From: Cryptomeria japonica
Taxonomy: Eukaryota; Streptophyta; Pinopsida; Cupressales; Cupressaceae
Assembly (NCBI RefSeq): GCF_030272615.1
Contig: NC_081410.1
Location: 190,669,619 to 190,733,618, forward strand
Direction of reading: 5' to 3'
Length of the DNA: 64,000 nt
A program made the position numbers and the translations under genes. Each line of letters opens with the position of its first letter. Positions within the stretch are counted from its first letter, which is position 1. The notes beneath the pieces were generated by a model. It ran no database searches. It was not told the DNA's origin and worked only from the letters and a program-made list of their open reading frames with translations. Below are positions 46,557 through 60,100 of this stretch, piece after piece.

Positions 46557-47932
46557 TTAAATTTATAAAGAATCATAAATAGTGATAGAAGTTTAAAAAT
46601 CGCATCGCGAAAAGTTCAGATTTCATTGATTTACAATTAACATTTAAAATGAGAAACATAGCAATAAAACCTATTTGAAACCATGGAAAATGAATTTGGA
46701 AGTCTTGATCAATATCTAGGAGTGAGGTTGAAGGATTCTCCAACCAAATCCTTTTCAAACTGGGAATTGGGTATTTCCATGCTTGCTACAATTCTCCAAT
46801 GTTTTTGAGAAGATAAACTTTGTTATAACCTCCCCAATCCCATCAACTACCCACAGCTAGCAAGATTTTTAGAAAAAGTAATATGATTTCATGCTATAAA
46901 CTATGTAATGCTAGCAAGATTTTTAGAAAAAGTAATATGATATCATGCTAGAAACTTTGTAATGCATCTTCTTGAGAATAAAAGAATACGAATGTCTAAA
47001 TGTTCTCTATTCTAGTTTGTTATAGCAAATGAATACCTCTTATGCAAAAATAAATGAATACCATTGACAAAATTGATATCTATAGTCTAATTTTATTATT
47101 CTCCTTTCAAAGATGTTAGATCCCATGATGCAACTGCCTCCCATTTTGGAGAGGTGACTCCATTATGTGAGTCATCACTCACATATGTGTACACAATGAA
47201 ATTCATTCTATAATTTTCCTTTTCCATTTGGATATCCACATTGGATGGTGTTTTATTGTTTCATATTAGTTATGTTTAATAGAATATGTTGTTGTATAAA
47301 CAAGAAGGAATTTGCCTTTATTTGAGGCATTACACAATGGTTCAATATAGCATATTTTTATTTGCATAAAGTTGATATCATATGATTTGATACACATTTA
47401 ATTTTATACTAATGAACTTGCTTTAGTTCTATACCATATGTATAATAATCGACTGCAAGGAATAACTTTAATGTTTGAGATTTGGTTTACATACCCATCG
47501 GCCTCCAATATTTATATATTTGTGTACATATGAAATCATATAGAATAACTTATCTTTATGTTCCATGTATATGTATATAATGTATACACTTATACATAGA
47601 TACATATTATTTTTATTTTATAAAGAAATATGATATTCATTTAAAATCAAAGAAAACACATATAGGTACGAATGCGTTGTCATTAACAAGGTATGACGAT
47701 TTTATTTTTCCATCAACCATTAAAATCATAATGATGATAGCAACGATCTTGGACAACATTAAGTTATTAAAAAAGAAATCATGCCATTAAATTTTTAGAA
47801 CTAAATGAGTCTACATGATGTGCAATAGGTATTCATCGTGGTCATTCCTTACCAAGTGGCTAGATCACTTCTCCTCAACGATGTTCTAACCTTCAACTCA
47901 TACCCGCACTCTGTCATACTTAGTCACACATC
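46557..47932. other. AT-rich intergenic DNA
   Basis: No gene recognised on either strand. It holds the 54-bp tandem duplication at 46856-46963 and an 8-bp inverted repeat ATGTGAGT / ACTCACAT near 47165-47184. Confidence 0.5.
46856..46963. repeat. 54-bp tandem duplication
   Basis: GCTAGCAAGATTTTTAGAAA begins both 46856-46909 and 46910-46963. The copies differ at only a few bases. Confidence 0.9.
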
Positions 47933-48713
47933 TGGTGTAGTCACTGGTTAGGAGGGACGTCAAAGATATCAATCGGGCACTAAGAGTAAACACAATGGAA
48001 ACAAGAGGCTATGATGGAGGCAATGCATAACTGAATGAATTTATATCATGAAAATTGATTATAGATAACCGGTAACATCCGGGTTACAAGATCTGACTCA
48101 CTGGCTTGCTACAAACATGCTTAATTACATAATAGGTCACTCCCAGATCTCCAAACCTAAGATCTATCTACTATATTCTATCTGATTTCTTTTTGATTGA
48201 CTTCTAATGCTCAATTACAATGATTTATATGGTCCAAGAAGATACGGTCAACCCAAAAGGAATCAAATGCCAAAGAACAAGATCAAACATGTAAAACCAA
48301 TAGGTTGGCCTCTACCAAAGAGATTCCCCTAGAAAATCCAAAGGATGAAGTGTGGATCAAAGGGAAGGTCGACCACACACCAAGGAACATCAGAATCAAT
48401 GCACAGGGCTCTGCAAGCTATGGAAGGGATCTAGTAGATTCACCAATGTAAATAGGTCCAAACGGTTCCGGTGCTAAAAAACTTTCTCAGAATCCATAAT
48501 CGATAACTTGTCGAAAAATGATCCAAATTCTTAGCGATTTAGGAATAAGGAATATGATCATGTCCTCAAGAAAAATCCAACACCACAAGATCTAATGAGC
48601 CAATGCAAGAAAATGCAAAATGAAATGCTGAAACTACAAAATAGAAAACAAACAAAAAATAAATATTTTGGGTTGACGGAAGATTGCCAAGAACCGGGGA
48701 TGCTCCTACATCA
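47933..48713 (-). repeat. 3' LTR of the 6.2-kb chromovirus
   Basis: 781 bp, closely matching 53394-54179. Contains no gene. Confidence 0.92.
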
Positions 48714-48744
48714 GACATCCGGGGTTGTTGAAAAAGTGAGTCTC

Positions 48745-51700
48745 TCACTTTTTTGGGGTCAGAGGAAAACCAAGGTAGTCTATCTTTGCCTGAGAAATCC
48801 AAGTTGAATCTTCAGCTGGTTTGTCCTTCCATTTTACAAGATACTCCTTATACTGACTACTCCGGGTGCTACTCCCAATCCTATTGTCCAAAATGTCTTA
48901 AATATGATCTATTTCCTTCTGGGGCAACTATTTTTCCAAGTTTGCAATACTATCCTTATTGAATTATGATTCATAATACTGATGTAGATCTGCAATGTTG
49001 AATATAGGCAAAATACTCAAACTATCCGGTAACTCCACTTCATATGCATTTTCAAAACTGAACTTCCTCAAGATCTTACAAGGTCCAAACTTCCTCATCT
49101 GCAGCTTGTTATAGGTTCCAACTGGAAATCCCTCTTTTCTCAGATACACCATCACTTCATCGCCAACTTCAAATCCCTTATGTCTTCTTTTCGCATCTAC
49201 TTTCTCCTTATCCTTGATGTTCATGTCCTCCAAATGTTGCTTAACTTGAATATGCAAGGCCTTCATGTGATCTACAAATTCTTCTGCCTCTACATTCTGC
49301 TTGTCTTCATTATTGATATCTCTTATTTTTGATATACCTCTAGGGTGTGCTCCGATAATAATCTTAAAAGGTTTTCTTTCGGTACTCCTGTTCACTGAAT
49401 TATTATAGGTAAACTCTGCTTGTACAAGAATCAAATACCAACTTCCGCTTTTCCCTCCAACCAAGCATCTCAACAAATTTCCCAAGCTCCTGTTTACTAC
49501 TTTTGTCTGTCCATCAGTTTGTGGGTGAAAAGTAGAACTGAATTTCAAATCTATCTTCATCTTCTTCCAAAGTGTTCTAAAAAAATAACCAACAAACTTA
49601 GTATCTTTGTCTAAAACTATTCTCTTAGGTAATCCATGCAACCTTATCACTTCCTTGAAAAATAGGTCAGCTATATGCACTGCATCTGATGTTTTCTTAC
49701 AAGGTATGAAATGAGCCATCTTCAAGAATCTATCTACTACCAGAAATATAGAATCATCCAATCTCTGGGTCTTAGGCAATCCAAGTATGAAATCCATGCT
49801 TATATCCTCCCAAGGTCTCTCTGGCATGGTCAAAGGCTTATACAATCCCACATTCTGACTACTGCCTTTTGAAACTTGACAAACTTTATAACTCTGCACA
49901 AATTTCCTAACATCCTTATTAATCCGAGGCCAAAAGTAATGTTCACTTACCAATGCTACTGTCTTATCAACACCAAAGCTTCCAGCTAATCGTTCACTAT
50001 GCTTCTCCTTTATCAGATTATCCCTCATAGAACTCTTAGTTATGCAACATTGAACTCCTTTGAATAACATCCCATCTTGAATGAAGTAATCCAACCACTT
50101 TCTTCTATCTACCATAACCGATTCTCTACATGCTTTCCAAGGTTCTGCAAAATTTGGGTCATCATCATACAAGGTCTTCAACTCCTCAGATCCTAATATT
50201 GTCACTCTCATCTATGTCAACAAATTCCTCCTCCTACTCAATGCATCAACAACTTTGTTAGATTTCCCACTTCTATGCTTCAACACAAAGGTGTAACTCT
50301 GCAAAAACTTTACCCATCTCATATGTCTTTGATTCAACTTACTCTGATTGTTCAAATACTGTAAGGCTTGATGATCGATATATAACACAAACTCCTTAGG
50401 CAATAGGTAAAGTCTCTATTTATTCAAGGCTTGAACTATGGTATAAAATTCCTAATCATACACCGAATATCTCCTCCTGGCATCATTCAACTTCTCACTG
50501 AAATAAGCTACTGCTCTCCCTTCTTGACTCAAGACTGCTCCAATTGCAGTTCCACTTGCATCACAATCTACTTGAAACATTTTGTTGAAATTTGGTAAAG
50601 CTAACATAGGCTACTCAGTCACTTTCTGCTTTAGTAATTCAAAACTTTTGTTTGCTTCGGTTGTCCACTTGAATTCCTTCCTATCTCCCCTCATTGTCTC
50701 TGTCATAGGGTTACAAATTGAACTGAAATTTTTGATAAACTTCAGGTAGAAACTAGCCAATCCATGAAATGATCTTACCTCTCCAATGCTTTCCAGTGTA
50801 GGCCATTAAACAATTGCTTTTACTTTCTCAGGGTCCATCTTCAGTCCATCCACAAATATCACAAATTCCAAATAGACTAACTCTTGCTTCATGAAAGTAC
50901 ACTTCTTAAGGTTTATTAGCAACTTTTCTTCTCTCAACCTCTGCAAAACTTGTTTTAAATTCAACAAATGCTCCTCTTTTGTCTTACTAAAAATCACAAT
51001 GTCATCCAAATATACAATAACAAACTTACCCAAGAATTTCTTCAATACCTCATTCAACAACCTCATGAAAGTACTAGGTGCATTAGTCAACCCAAAAGGC
51101 ATCACCAACTATTCATACAATCCCTCATTTGTCTTGAATGTTGTCTTCCACTCATCTCCTTCTCTGATTTTGATTTGATGATATCCACTCTTCAAGTCTA
51201 TCTTTGTGTAGTATTTGGCTCCACTCAAATAGTTCATTATGTCATCCATCCTAGGTAAAGGAAACTAGTACTTCACTGTGATCTTGTTTATTGCTTTGGA
51301 ATTAGTACACATCCTCCATTATTCATTCTTATTAGGTGCTAATACTGTTGGTACTACACAAGGACTCAGACTTTCTCTGATCAAACCTTTCTTCAGCAAT
51401 TCCTGCACTTGTCTATTCAATTCTTCATCCTCTGTCGATGTCAACCATTGTGCAACTTTGTTAAGAAAACTAGCTTCGGGAATCGGGTCCATGCAATGAC
51501 TGATACTCTTCACAGGTGGTAATCCATCAGGCACATTATCTGAAATGATGTCTTCATACTCTGTCAGTAATTGCTTTATCTCTTCCAGTTGTTCTTCATG
51601 CTTGAGGTTCTCTGTCTTCTTTGGAACTAAGGAAAAACACACATTCTCATGTCTCATTCCATCCAAGAATTTCCTTCTATCCACTAAACAAATTCTAGAA

Positions 51701-52299
51701 TTCAGACAGACTTCACTCTTCAGGGGTTCCTCCAAGGGTAACAAGGTTTGTTTTATCTCATTTGCTACAATAGTGTATATGTTCTTTCTCCCATCATGTA
51801 TTGCATGTCTAGAAAATTCCCAAAGTCTACACAACAAAAGGTGACAAATATCCATTGGCATAATATCACACAAGACTTCATCATGGTAATTTCCAAATTT
51901 CAATTTCATGAAACATTGCTCACTTACTAACAATTTATGATCATCCTGAATCCATGCTATCTGATAAGGCTTAGGATGTTTCAATATTTCCAATTTCAAC
52001 TTATTCACCATTTCTTTTAAAACAAGATTATCCAAACTACCACTATCAATAACAACTTTACAACACTTATCGAATACCTTACATCCGGTCTTGAACAAAT
52101 TTCTCCTTTGCAAAGGCTCCTCATCTTCTCCGGTATGACACAAAGATCTCCTCATCATCAATAGTTCTCCATCTTCCGGTTTGTTAGCTAATACAGTGGG
52201 GCTTTCTTTTACCAAAGTTGTTCTCCTAGTGTTCTCTGATTTATTACATTTGAAAGCATGATGTCCTTCTCCACACTTATAGAAAGTTCCTCTAAACAC
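48745..52299 (-). pseudogene. Chromovirus pol (knuckle, protease, RT, RNase H, integrase, chromodomain)
   Basis: One minus-strand frame runs about 1,185 codons, broken only by stop codons. It opens with a zinc knuckle whose first Cys is Phe (FYKCGEGHHAFKC). Protease motif: [29 protein letters not shown] near 51200, [15 protein letters not shown] at 51100, catalytic box [10 protein letters not shown]. RNase [19 protein letters not shown], then VDALSRRRN near 50230. Integrase (48964-50211): MDFILGLPK and VLDKDTKF carry two catalytic Asp residues, but TDGQTKVVNR has Lys (49501-49503) in place of the catalytic Glu. After stops the same frame reaches a chromodomain, KEYLVKWKDKPAEDSTWIS, near 48780-48850, ending at the TGA 48745-48747. 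The chromodomain normally tethers the integrase to modified histones. Confidence 0.93.
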
Positions 52300-53284
52300 T
52301 CTCTTATCTTGTCTTCTGTCATCCTTTCAAAAAATTTCATTCCGATAGCCATCAGGTTCTCTTCTCTGGTAGAAATTTCTATCATCCTTCTGGTATGAAC
52401 TACAATCTTTGTTTACTTTAATGTCCTTGTTCTGATAGGTACATGTTCCTCTTCATCTGGTATATCCTCTTCCTCCTTGAAATCTTCCTTCAGAAAACCT
52501 TCCACCTCTACCTCACTGTCTCTGCTCATGTCTTTTGTTCAACTTCTCTTTTGCTTTCAAGGCATATTGATAAGCTTCTTAAACACTCTGTAACTTGATC
52601 AAACTGATATCATCCTGTATAGACATTCACAATCCATTCAGATATCTCACAACTTGTTCAATCTCATCATCAACAAGTCTGGATCTAATATTCAACTTGT
52701 AGAATGCTTTGGTGTACTCCTTCACACTAGATTCTTTTTGCTTCAAGTTCAACAACTTCCATCATAGATTACTTGATAATCAACTGGCATAAACTTCGAT
52801 TTTAACTTAGCAACCATCCACTCCCATTATTTGATCTTCTCTTTACCTCTTCTTTGTCTATCAACCTGCAAATATTCCTACCAAAGAGATGCATGACCTT
52901 TCAACCAGGTACATGCATACTTCACCTTTCTTTCCTCTGCGGTGTCTCTAAATAAAAATACTTCTCCATCTCTGAGATTCAATCCATCAATTCATCTAAA
53001 TCCAAATTTCCATCATACTGCGGTGGGGTAAAATGTGGTTTAGTGTTCGCCCTACTCAAAACCCTCAAGAACCTTTCTTCATCTGGATCGATCGCCGGTG
53101 GATTTTCTACTTGTTCTGCTGAGGCCTCTTCTTCCTCATCTTCACTCACATCTTCAATATGTCGGCCTCTTCTCTAGGTTGTCTCAACAACTTCCAACCG
53201 GGCTGCAATTCCTCATAACATTTCCATGACAATAGGGTTTGCATTCCCACGCGCTCCACCATTCCTATTTCTTTTTCGCGCCAT
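52300..53284 (-). pseudogene. Chromovirus gag
   Basis: The ATG at 53284 opens MARKRNRNGGARGNANPIVM. An acidic stretch (EDVSEDEEEEASAEQ) leads to the capsid-type region PHFTPPQYDGNLDLDELMD and EMEKYFYLE. A frameshift follows near 52930, after which KVKYACTWLKGHASLW reads in another frame. Several stops interrupt the rest before the knuckle at about 52290. The order and spacing are those of gypsy gag, the structural shell protein. Confidence 0.8.
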
Positions 53285-53377
53285 CTTCACGCCAGTTCTT
53301 TGTAGCTGGAGGTTGGATCCACAATTTGCCACCCTACAATAAAATTATTAGGACAACACAATCTCCAGAATGAAATC

Positions 53378-53393
53378 TCATTTTGATACCACT
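53378..53393 (-). promoter_or_regulatory. Primer-binding site of the 6.2-kb chromovirus
   Basis: On the minus strand AGTGGTATCAAAATGA follows the 5' LTR. It contains TGGTATCA of the initiator-Met site; the rest is changed. Confidence 0.7.
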
Positions 53394-54179
53394 TGGTGTA
53401 GTCACCAGTTAGGAGGGACCTCAAACAGATCAATCCGGACCAGGAAACAAGAGTAAACACAACAAAAATAAGAGGCTATGATGGAGGTAATGCATAACTG
53501 AATGAATTAGATTATGAAAACTGATTACAGATAACTAGTAACATCCGGGTTACAAGATCCGACTCATTGGTCTGCTACATACATGCTTAATTACACAACA
53601 GGTCACTCCCTGACCTCTAAACCTAAGATCTATCTACTATATTCTATCTGATTTCTTTATGATTGACTTCTAATGATCAATTACAATGATTTATATTATC
53701 CAAGAAGATCCAGTCGGCCCAAAAGGAATCAAATGCCGAAGAACGAGATCAAATGTGTAAAACCAATAGGTCGGCCTCCGCCAAAGAGATTCCTCCAGAA
53801 AATCCAAAAGATGAAGTGCGGATCAAAGGGAAGGTCGACCACATGCCAAGGAACATTGGAATCAACACACAAGGATCCACAAGCTATGGAAGGGATCTGA
53901 TAGATTCACTAATGCAAATAGGTCCAAACGGTTTCAGTTCTAGATAACTGTCTCTGAATCCGGAATCGATAAGTTGTCAGAAAATGATTTAAATACTCCA
54001 CGGTTTAGGAACAAGGAATATGATTATGTCCTCAAGCAAAATCCAACTCCACAAGATTCGGTGAGCCAATGCAATAAAGTGCAAAATGAAATAATAAAAC
54101 TGCAAAATAGAAAACAAATAAAAAATAAATATTTTTGGTTGATGCAAGATTGCCAAGAACCGGGGATGCTCCTACATCA
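53394..54179 (-). repeat. 5' LTR of the 6.2-kb chromovirus
   Basis: 786 bp. Starts TGGTGTAGTCAC and ends CCTACATCA on the plus strand, then the ACATC duplication. Confidence 0.92.
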
Positions 54180-55426
54180 ACATCAATAGGTTAGCTCTCT
54201 AAACTATAGCTGAAGCAAAACATAATAATATCACAATTTAATCATCATATTTTCAGTTGCACTAAAAAATAAAACACTAATTCTAACATACTTAACCTTA
54301 ATAAAATAATCAGAGATAATTAATTAATATTAAAATATAATTTATTTCATTAATGAATTAAGTCAAAAAGATGAGATGTGACAAAAAAATGTTTGGAAAA
54401 GATGAACTCTTGGAAGCAATACAATAATTTTTGGGCTAATAATTTATCAAAAGGGTCACAAGGCACAATGTCCACTAAAATTTCCTCACTACTCATAGGA
54501 AATGAGCTACTCATTACAAGAAATTGAGAAACTACCAAAGCCTTAGGGAGGTGTTTCCTTTAGGAGAAGTTCAAAGTGAAAATCACATACTTGAAGTGGA
54601 TAAGACTAATCTAGAGAAAATCTCATTATTTTTGCTTACTAGATATGAATTCAAGGCTTGGTGTTAGTAAGCATAGTGAGAAGCATGAAAAATTGGCTTA
54701 ACGGTTTAATCCATGAGATGGTGGAAATAATGGAAAATTAGCATCTCAACCATCACTAAACATTTTGAAATTAAACATGTCTCAGAACCCTACCTAATCC
54801 AAGAGTGCTTCAATATTGCACAAAAGGTGATCAAGTTCCTTGTGAAGCTAGCCCTTAGTAAGGATGACAAATGACACAAATGATTTTAACTATAATGCCA
54901 CATTTTAGCACAAATCATATGTTTATGCTTAGTATCAAGTTCATAACATAACATAACAACATAGGTTTGATGTCAAGCTCTTTTTTATTGAATAAGTAAT
55001 TATAAAGTTAAAAATGTTATAGTCAAGACTTGATTTGTTAATCTATGCAAAATTTGATAGTTCCAATTACCTCAAATATGTGTCAAATCAGCCTATATAC
55101 TAATAATATTTCTATAAAGAAACTTCAATAGCTCATTTCAAACTTTGAATTTGAACACATCAAGTGAGACCATAACTCCTCAATCTATCAAAAAATAAAG
55201 AAAAAACCCATTTTTAATTTAAAAAAATAGAATTTCATCAATATAGTATCCTTCATAATGGTGAGTTATTATGTTAAACTTGGCAATGCAAAATCAAATG
55301 TATTACATATTGAACACACTCAATAAACATAGAATTGTAAATACTATTTTACTATAAATTTTATACTTACATGGAAGATTTAAGAAAAACTTACATGTAA
55401 GTTAATGTTAAAAAACATTATTAACC

Positions 55427-55610
55427 AAAGGGTTGTCACTCAATTGGTGAGGGTGATGGTATGTTCCTTGATTACATCATCCACAATATTTAAACCCTTG
55501 GAGGTATGATATAAGGGATGAGGTTGGGATTATGCCACAAGAAACTTGAAAATAATGGATGATCCTTAGTTATTATCTTTCAATCAAAGAGGTATCAATA
55601 TAGGCTTGTG
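55427..55610 (+). mobile_element. Possible tRNA-derived SINE
   Basis: GGTTGTCACTCAATTGGTGA resembles an RNA polymerase III A box. About 45 bases on, TATTTAAACCCTTG resembles a B box (GGTTCAAACCC-like). This spacing is that of tRNA-derived plant SINEs. The tail and target duplication were not found, so the right end is a guess. Confidence 0.35.
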
Positions 55611-56000
55611 CTCCCACATTAAGTAGTAAAATGAACTTGTGGATGATATAAAATCCTCCAATATTAAAAGAAGCATATGTATAGAGATAAAAAATGTTTG
55701 TTAATTACTGATAAAAGAAAAATATTTGTTAATTGATTTTTAATTTAGTATTTATAATAGTTATTACTAATGTCTATTATGGTAAAATATTATCAATTAA
55801 ATATAACAAATTTATTATATATATTTTTCAATATTAATATTGTGGAAAGTGATAATAATAGTTATTTTATTTTATTTTACTTAATAAATAGATCTCATTT
55901 TATATTTCATTATGAATTTAAATTTATTATTAAAAAATTAATTATATCTTTTATAATACTCTATATCTATTCACTTTAAATAATAAATATTGATTTTGTG

Positions 56001-56171
56001 TATAATTATGGCAACATTCATGAATGTGCCAACACGATGTTAGTGGGTCCCATGCCAATTTCCAATGTCTCCATCATTTCAACACTCAACACTACATCCT
56101 ACACACATTCCCTTAGAACACAATGTTCTATCCTCACAATTAGAGCATTCATGAATGCTAACATAGTTATA
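56001..56171. mobile_element. Possible MITE, 171 bp
   Basis: The ends form an imperfect inverted repeat of about 25 bp: TATAATTATG...CATTCATGAAT on the left, and on the right the reverse complement of TATAACTATG...CATTCATGAAT. Each end contains a palindrome (ACATTCATGAATGT at 56014-56027, AGCATTCATGAATGCT at 56144-56159). There is no open frame and no clear target duplication. Confidence 0.45.
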
Positions 56172-57174
56172 CCCTTTTCTATCTATAATTGACATGTTTT
56201 TTTGGTTGTACTACCCCGCCACATACTTCATTTGTACAATATATTATTGCAAAACTTTCAATCTTAGAGTATATATGGTGATATTAAATGCTAACAATAA
56301 GAAGCTCATTTATTGAGTTTTGAAAAACTCCAAGAAATCCTTAGCCTCAATACATGTGAAATTTTAGTAATTGATATACAACCAATGAAAAATATAATAT
56401 TCTTTCACTAAGATTGTAAATTTAAAATAATTTGTGCAAAACTCTATTGTGGTTCTTTATATCCAATAATTTTTCCTTATAGGTCAATATATACAGGTCT
56501 CACTCAATAAATCATGTTGAAAAATGTGGTTTTTAGTATAATTGCTAACATAAGTTTTTGTTTATAACAAAATACTTGAGTTTATTCCAACTCTACTTGG
56601 GACAACTGCACCTTGCAAGTGAGTATATGTCCTACTCAAAGAGTTTTGACATGTTCACAAATATTGGTTTTCTATTGTAGGGTTTAGAAGTATTATAAGA
56701 AAATTGTGAAATTCCTTGCTTATTTTGTTTTAAGATGGCCAAAAATCCTACAAACTTATTTTGAAATGTGTGATACAAAAATAGTAGAGTATACTTCTAC
56801 TTCCTCATTGTTGGTAGAGGGCACCCAAAATGCCTTATTTCTATTTTTCTTTCTAAGATAAATCTTAAATTTTCTTGCTATACTTGCTCCATCTTTAATA
56901 ATAGAACCACCACCATCTCCTCTTTTGTTAAAGGATCTCACCTCTACCCCAAATATGGTAGTGCAATTCATTGATCTAATAATGCTTCATTGATTCTCCT
57001 CTTCAATTTAAACTGCTCATTTGAATGTATTTTTCACCTAAATCAAACTTTTGTTATCAATTTATATTATGATCTAATCCTTGAAGTATATCACCATTAT
57101 TTTCTTTTCCCACTCTTATTCTAGTGAAGGTAATGCCCACATTAAAGAAAATTTCACATGTAAAGTATGACAAA

Positions 57175-60100
57175 TGTAATGCCTTGCCATGAAACCCACA
57201 AGACATTAGCCAAGAAACATGGGAAAGTTTAATATTAACAACTTACTAGCATCACTATGCTCAAACTAGTAGATCAAAATGACTTGTTGCAATGCGATGA
57301 TGCACAAGTAGAAGACTTTTGGTCCACAACACCTAATAGCCAAGGGGGGAAGTTTGGAACACATGAGGGATTGATAATTAAGTCTTTCAAACCTCACAAG
57401 ACATGTTATATGATCTCATTAATCCTAGGTTTGATAATTAGCCAACTTTGAGCGAAAGGCACACAAACCAATGGAAAAAGCTATGATAAGTATTCAATGA
57501 CATCACTTATGGACAAGATCTAAAATTCCCTAGAATCCTGAGGTCATAAGAAACACGTTTTTTAAAACAAAAGTCTCCATCTTAGGCTAAAAAATGCTCA
57601 TTGTTCAAAGTATGGGAGGACTACAATGCTCAACCAGGATACTAGCACCCAAACACTAGTGTCCAATTTTGGCACTAGAGTCCTAATTGAGCTCATTTGA
57701 CCATCTAGGTGTTGTAGTCTAGTTTAAGCACTATTGTCCTAGCTAGTAGGTAATTTGAAAATATGGATTGACCTCCAAGACACCACAATCATCGAGGAAC
57801 TACCTAGAAGGGTCAACAACACTCTAGCGTCCACAAAATACCAAAACTCGGCTCAGGGAAGAACAATAAAAATGACTCCCCCAAGCACTAGACATTGTCG
57901 ACCCACAAAAGGAGAGGGTAGGGAGGTGTGTTAGGACCATAAAAAGACTTCTACCTTGAACCTTAAGCTAAAAGATGCAAAGACCAGGACAAAATCGTAT
58001 GACACTTTTCCAAGCCTTTACAAGAGAGTTCATTTTGGCCCAAAAACTTCACATCTTATGAATAAGTATCTAGGATCAAGACATGGACATGAAAAGTTCA
58101 CAACGCCACTTAAGATGAATCCAAGACTCATTATATTCATTTTAAGCTAAAAATACAATTTCCTACATTCATTTTACCATTATCGTGCAATTAAACATAA
58201 AAAATGTCACCATGTTATCATGCTCAATATCGACATTGAGTCACATAACTAAATCTAATTCCATTATCATGTATAATTCACTCTTTAAGAGAGGTTCAAA
58301 GATAAATATCACACTACATCTAGTTAGGATTCAAACATCCTTGATTATACAAATTACTTTGAAAGAAACTATTTAAAGTGCATAGAAGAAATGATGAATA
58401 GATGAGTCCAATGTCGCCTTTGAACTTTAGTCCTTTGGTCCCCAACAATGGATTCCCTATCGCCCAATTATGTGATACTTGTAGGTTCACCCCACCATGC
58501 TAGGAGATAGTCACGTGGTCCAATCACACACACAATACAAATAGGTATAAGGGCATATACTATAGTAAGACATATAGGATACTTGGAATCCAAATATATA
58601 ATAAATTCAACACCATAAGGAAAGGAATTACATCATCTTTCAAGTGCTACTCAACTTCTCTAGGAGTAGATGTTAGATAGCTAGTTAGCAAATGTCATCA
58701 TTTATGCTCACCGGGATGGAATCACATGAAGCCTAATACTCCTCTTATATGGATGAGGTTTATTTATATTAAAATTCCAATGCTCCAAGAGTGGGCATGT
58801 CTTCCACAAACATCCTTCGTTTATATGAGCACTCAAGGAATGGGAGTAGGCATCCATTATCTTAGTTTATTACAAGTATTTATTTAATTTTCACTTAATT
58901 AGAAGAATCTTAGTACACAATTTCTAGCATGCCACTTTGGGTTGGGGATACATTGGGAGCAACTCCCATAACCCTCTCTAATAACTAGATCCTAAGTTCA
59001 TCCCATTTTCCAACGAATGTGGAACAAAAACCAAGATAATACATAATTTCTTATTTTTACAACATTTTTAACAACATGGATTCAATAGATTCCACTTAAC
59101 AAAACATGAATTACACCTTATTTTTCATAATATAATTCATCATAATTCATTTTCAATTCTCAAATCTTCCACATTTCAAAAATTCTAAAAACCAAGAAAT
59201 TCATCAAAACTCCATTAAAAATGCTTGAAATTCTAAAAAAACTGAAATTGTTGAAATCAAATTTCTAAAAATACCCTTTAGTAGAGAAATTTCCAAACAC
59301 CCATTATTGAACATAAAATTCAACATTTAACCATTTTCCAAAAAAAATAAATATTATAACAACATTTTGTAAAAATAATCTAGAATCAAAACATAATTTT
59401 AGCAAAAGCTTGAAATGAAGAGTTCTCCAAGCACAATCAACAATGTCTCAAATGCACACACAAGAAAGATCCCTTCCCAATTCCTATCCTAATGCATTTT
59501 TCCCCATCCGATTTTGTTCCCAATTTCTTTCCCAACCCACAAATCATTTTTTCTCTCAAAAGGGGGTTTTGCACAACAAAATTTTCTCCTAAATTTGAAG
59601 TGTGAAAATAAACAAGTCTTTTTCCCTATTTACCTAATTCCTATTCTCACTTTTTGAAAATAATAAAATAATGCATTTCCTTTCATTTTACCAATTGAAT
59701 ATATAAATAGCCCTAATTTCCTTAAAACCTAGATAAACATTTAACTATATATTTATTTAACATTCAACATTAAATTTACAATTTAAAATTGCAAGACCAT
59801 ATTTTTCAATTTAAATTTACAAAAAGTATGGATTTAAACAAAACATTTAAACACTCATCCACTATGCATTCACATTGTGTCAAGGTACCAATATTATACC
59901 TATCATTGACATTTGGGGTAATGATGAAAATAACATATTAAGGAAATTGTACTCAAATTGAGTACAATAGGTAAGGCAAAATGAGTAATGGCTCATGTGA
60001 CATCTTTGAATAACTACAATTGGGGAATAACTAAGACATATAACTAGGTGGAAAAATTCCTTGTATCTATAATCACTCAATGCACGTCAACTAGTGTACC

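Larger units (their letters stand above)
47933..54179 (-). mobile_element. Full-length chromovirus, 6.2 kb
   Basis: LTRs of 781 bp (47933-48713) and 786 bp (53394-54179) start TGGTGTAGTCAC and end CTACATCA on the plus strand. A perfect ACATC duplication flanks them (47928-47932 and 54180-54184). The minus-strand interior carries gag, protease, RT, RNase H, integrase and a C-terminal chromodomain, in the gypsy order. All structural parts are present, but several stops, a gag frameshift and changes at key residues make this copy inactive. Confidence 0.93.
54185..57174. other. AT-rich intergenic DNA
   Basis: No gene could be recognised. A 71-codon minus-strand frame at 56756-56971 and a broken plus-strand frame near 54390-54860 have no family motif. 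Two possible short transposons are listed separately. Confidence 0.45.

Noticed and set aside
54350-54860. Possible old protein remnant near 54390-54860 on the plus strand
   Set aside because: Readable stretches are short, shift frame often and match no family I can name.
56756-56971. 71-codon minus-strand frame
   Set aside because: No family motif, no neighbouring exon and no upstream signal.
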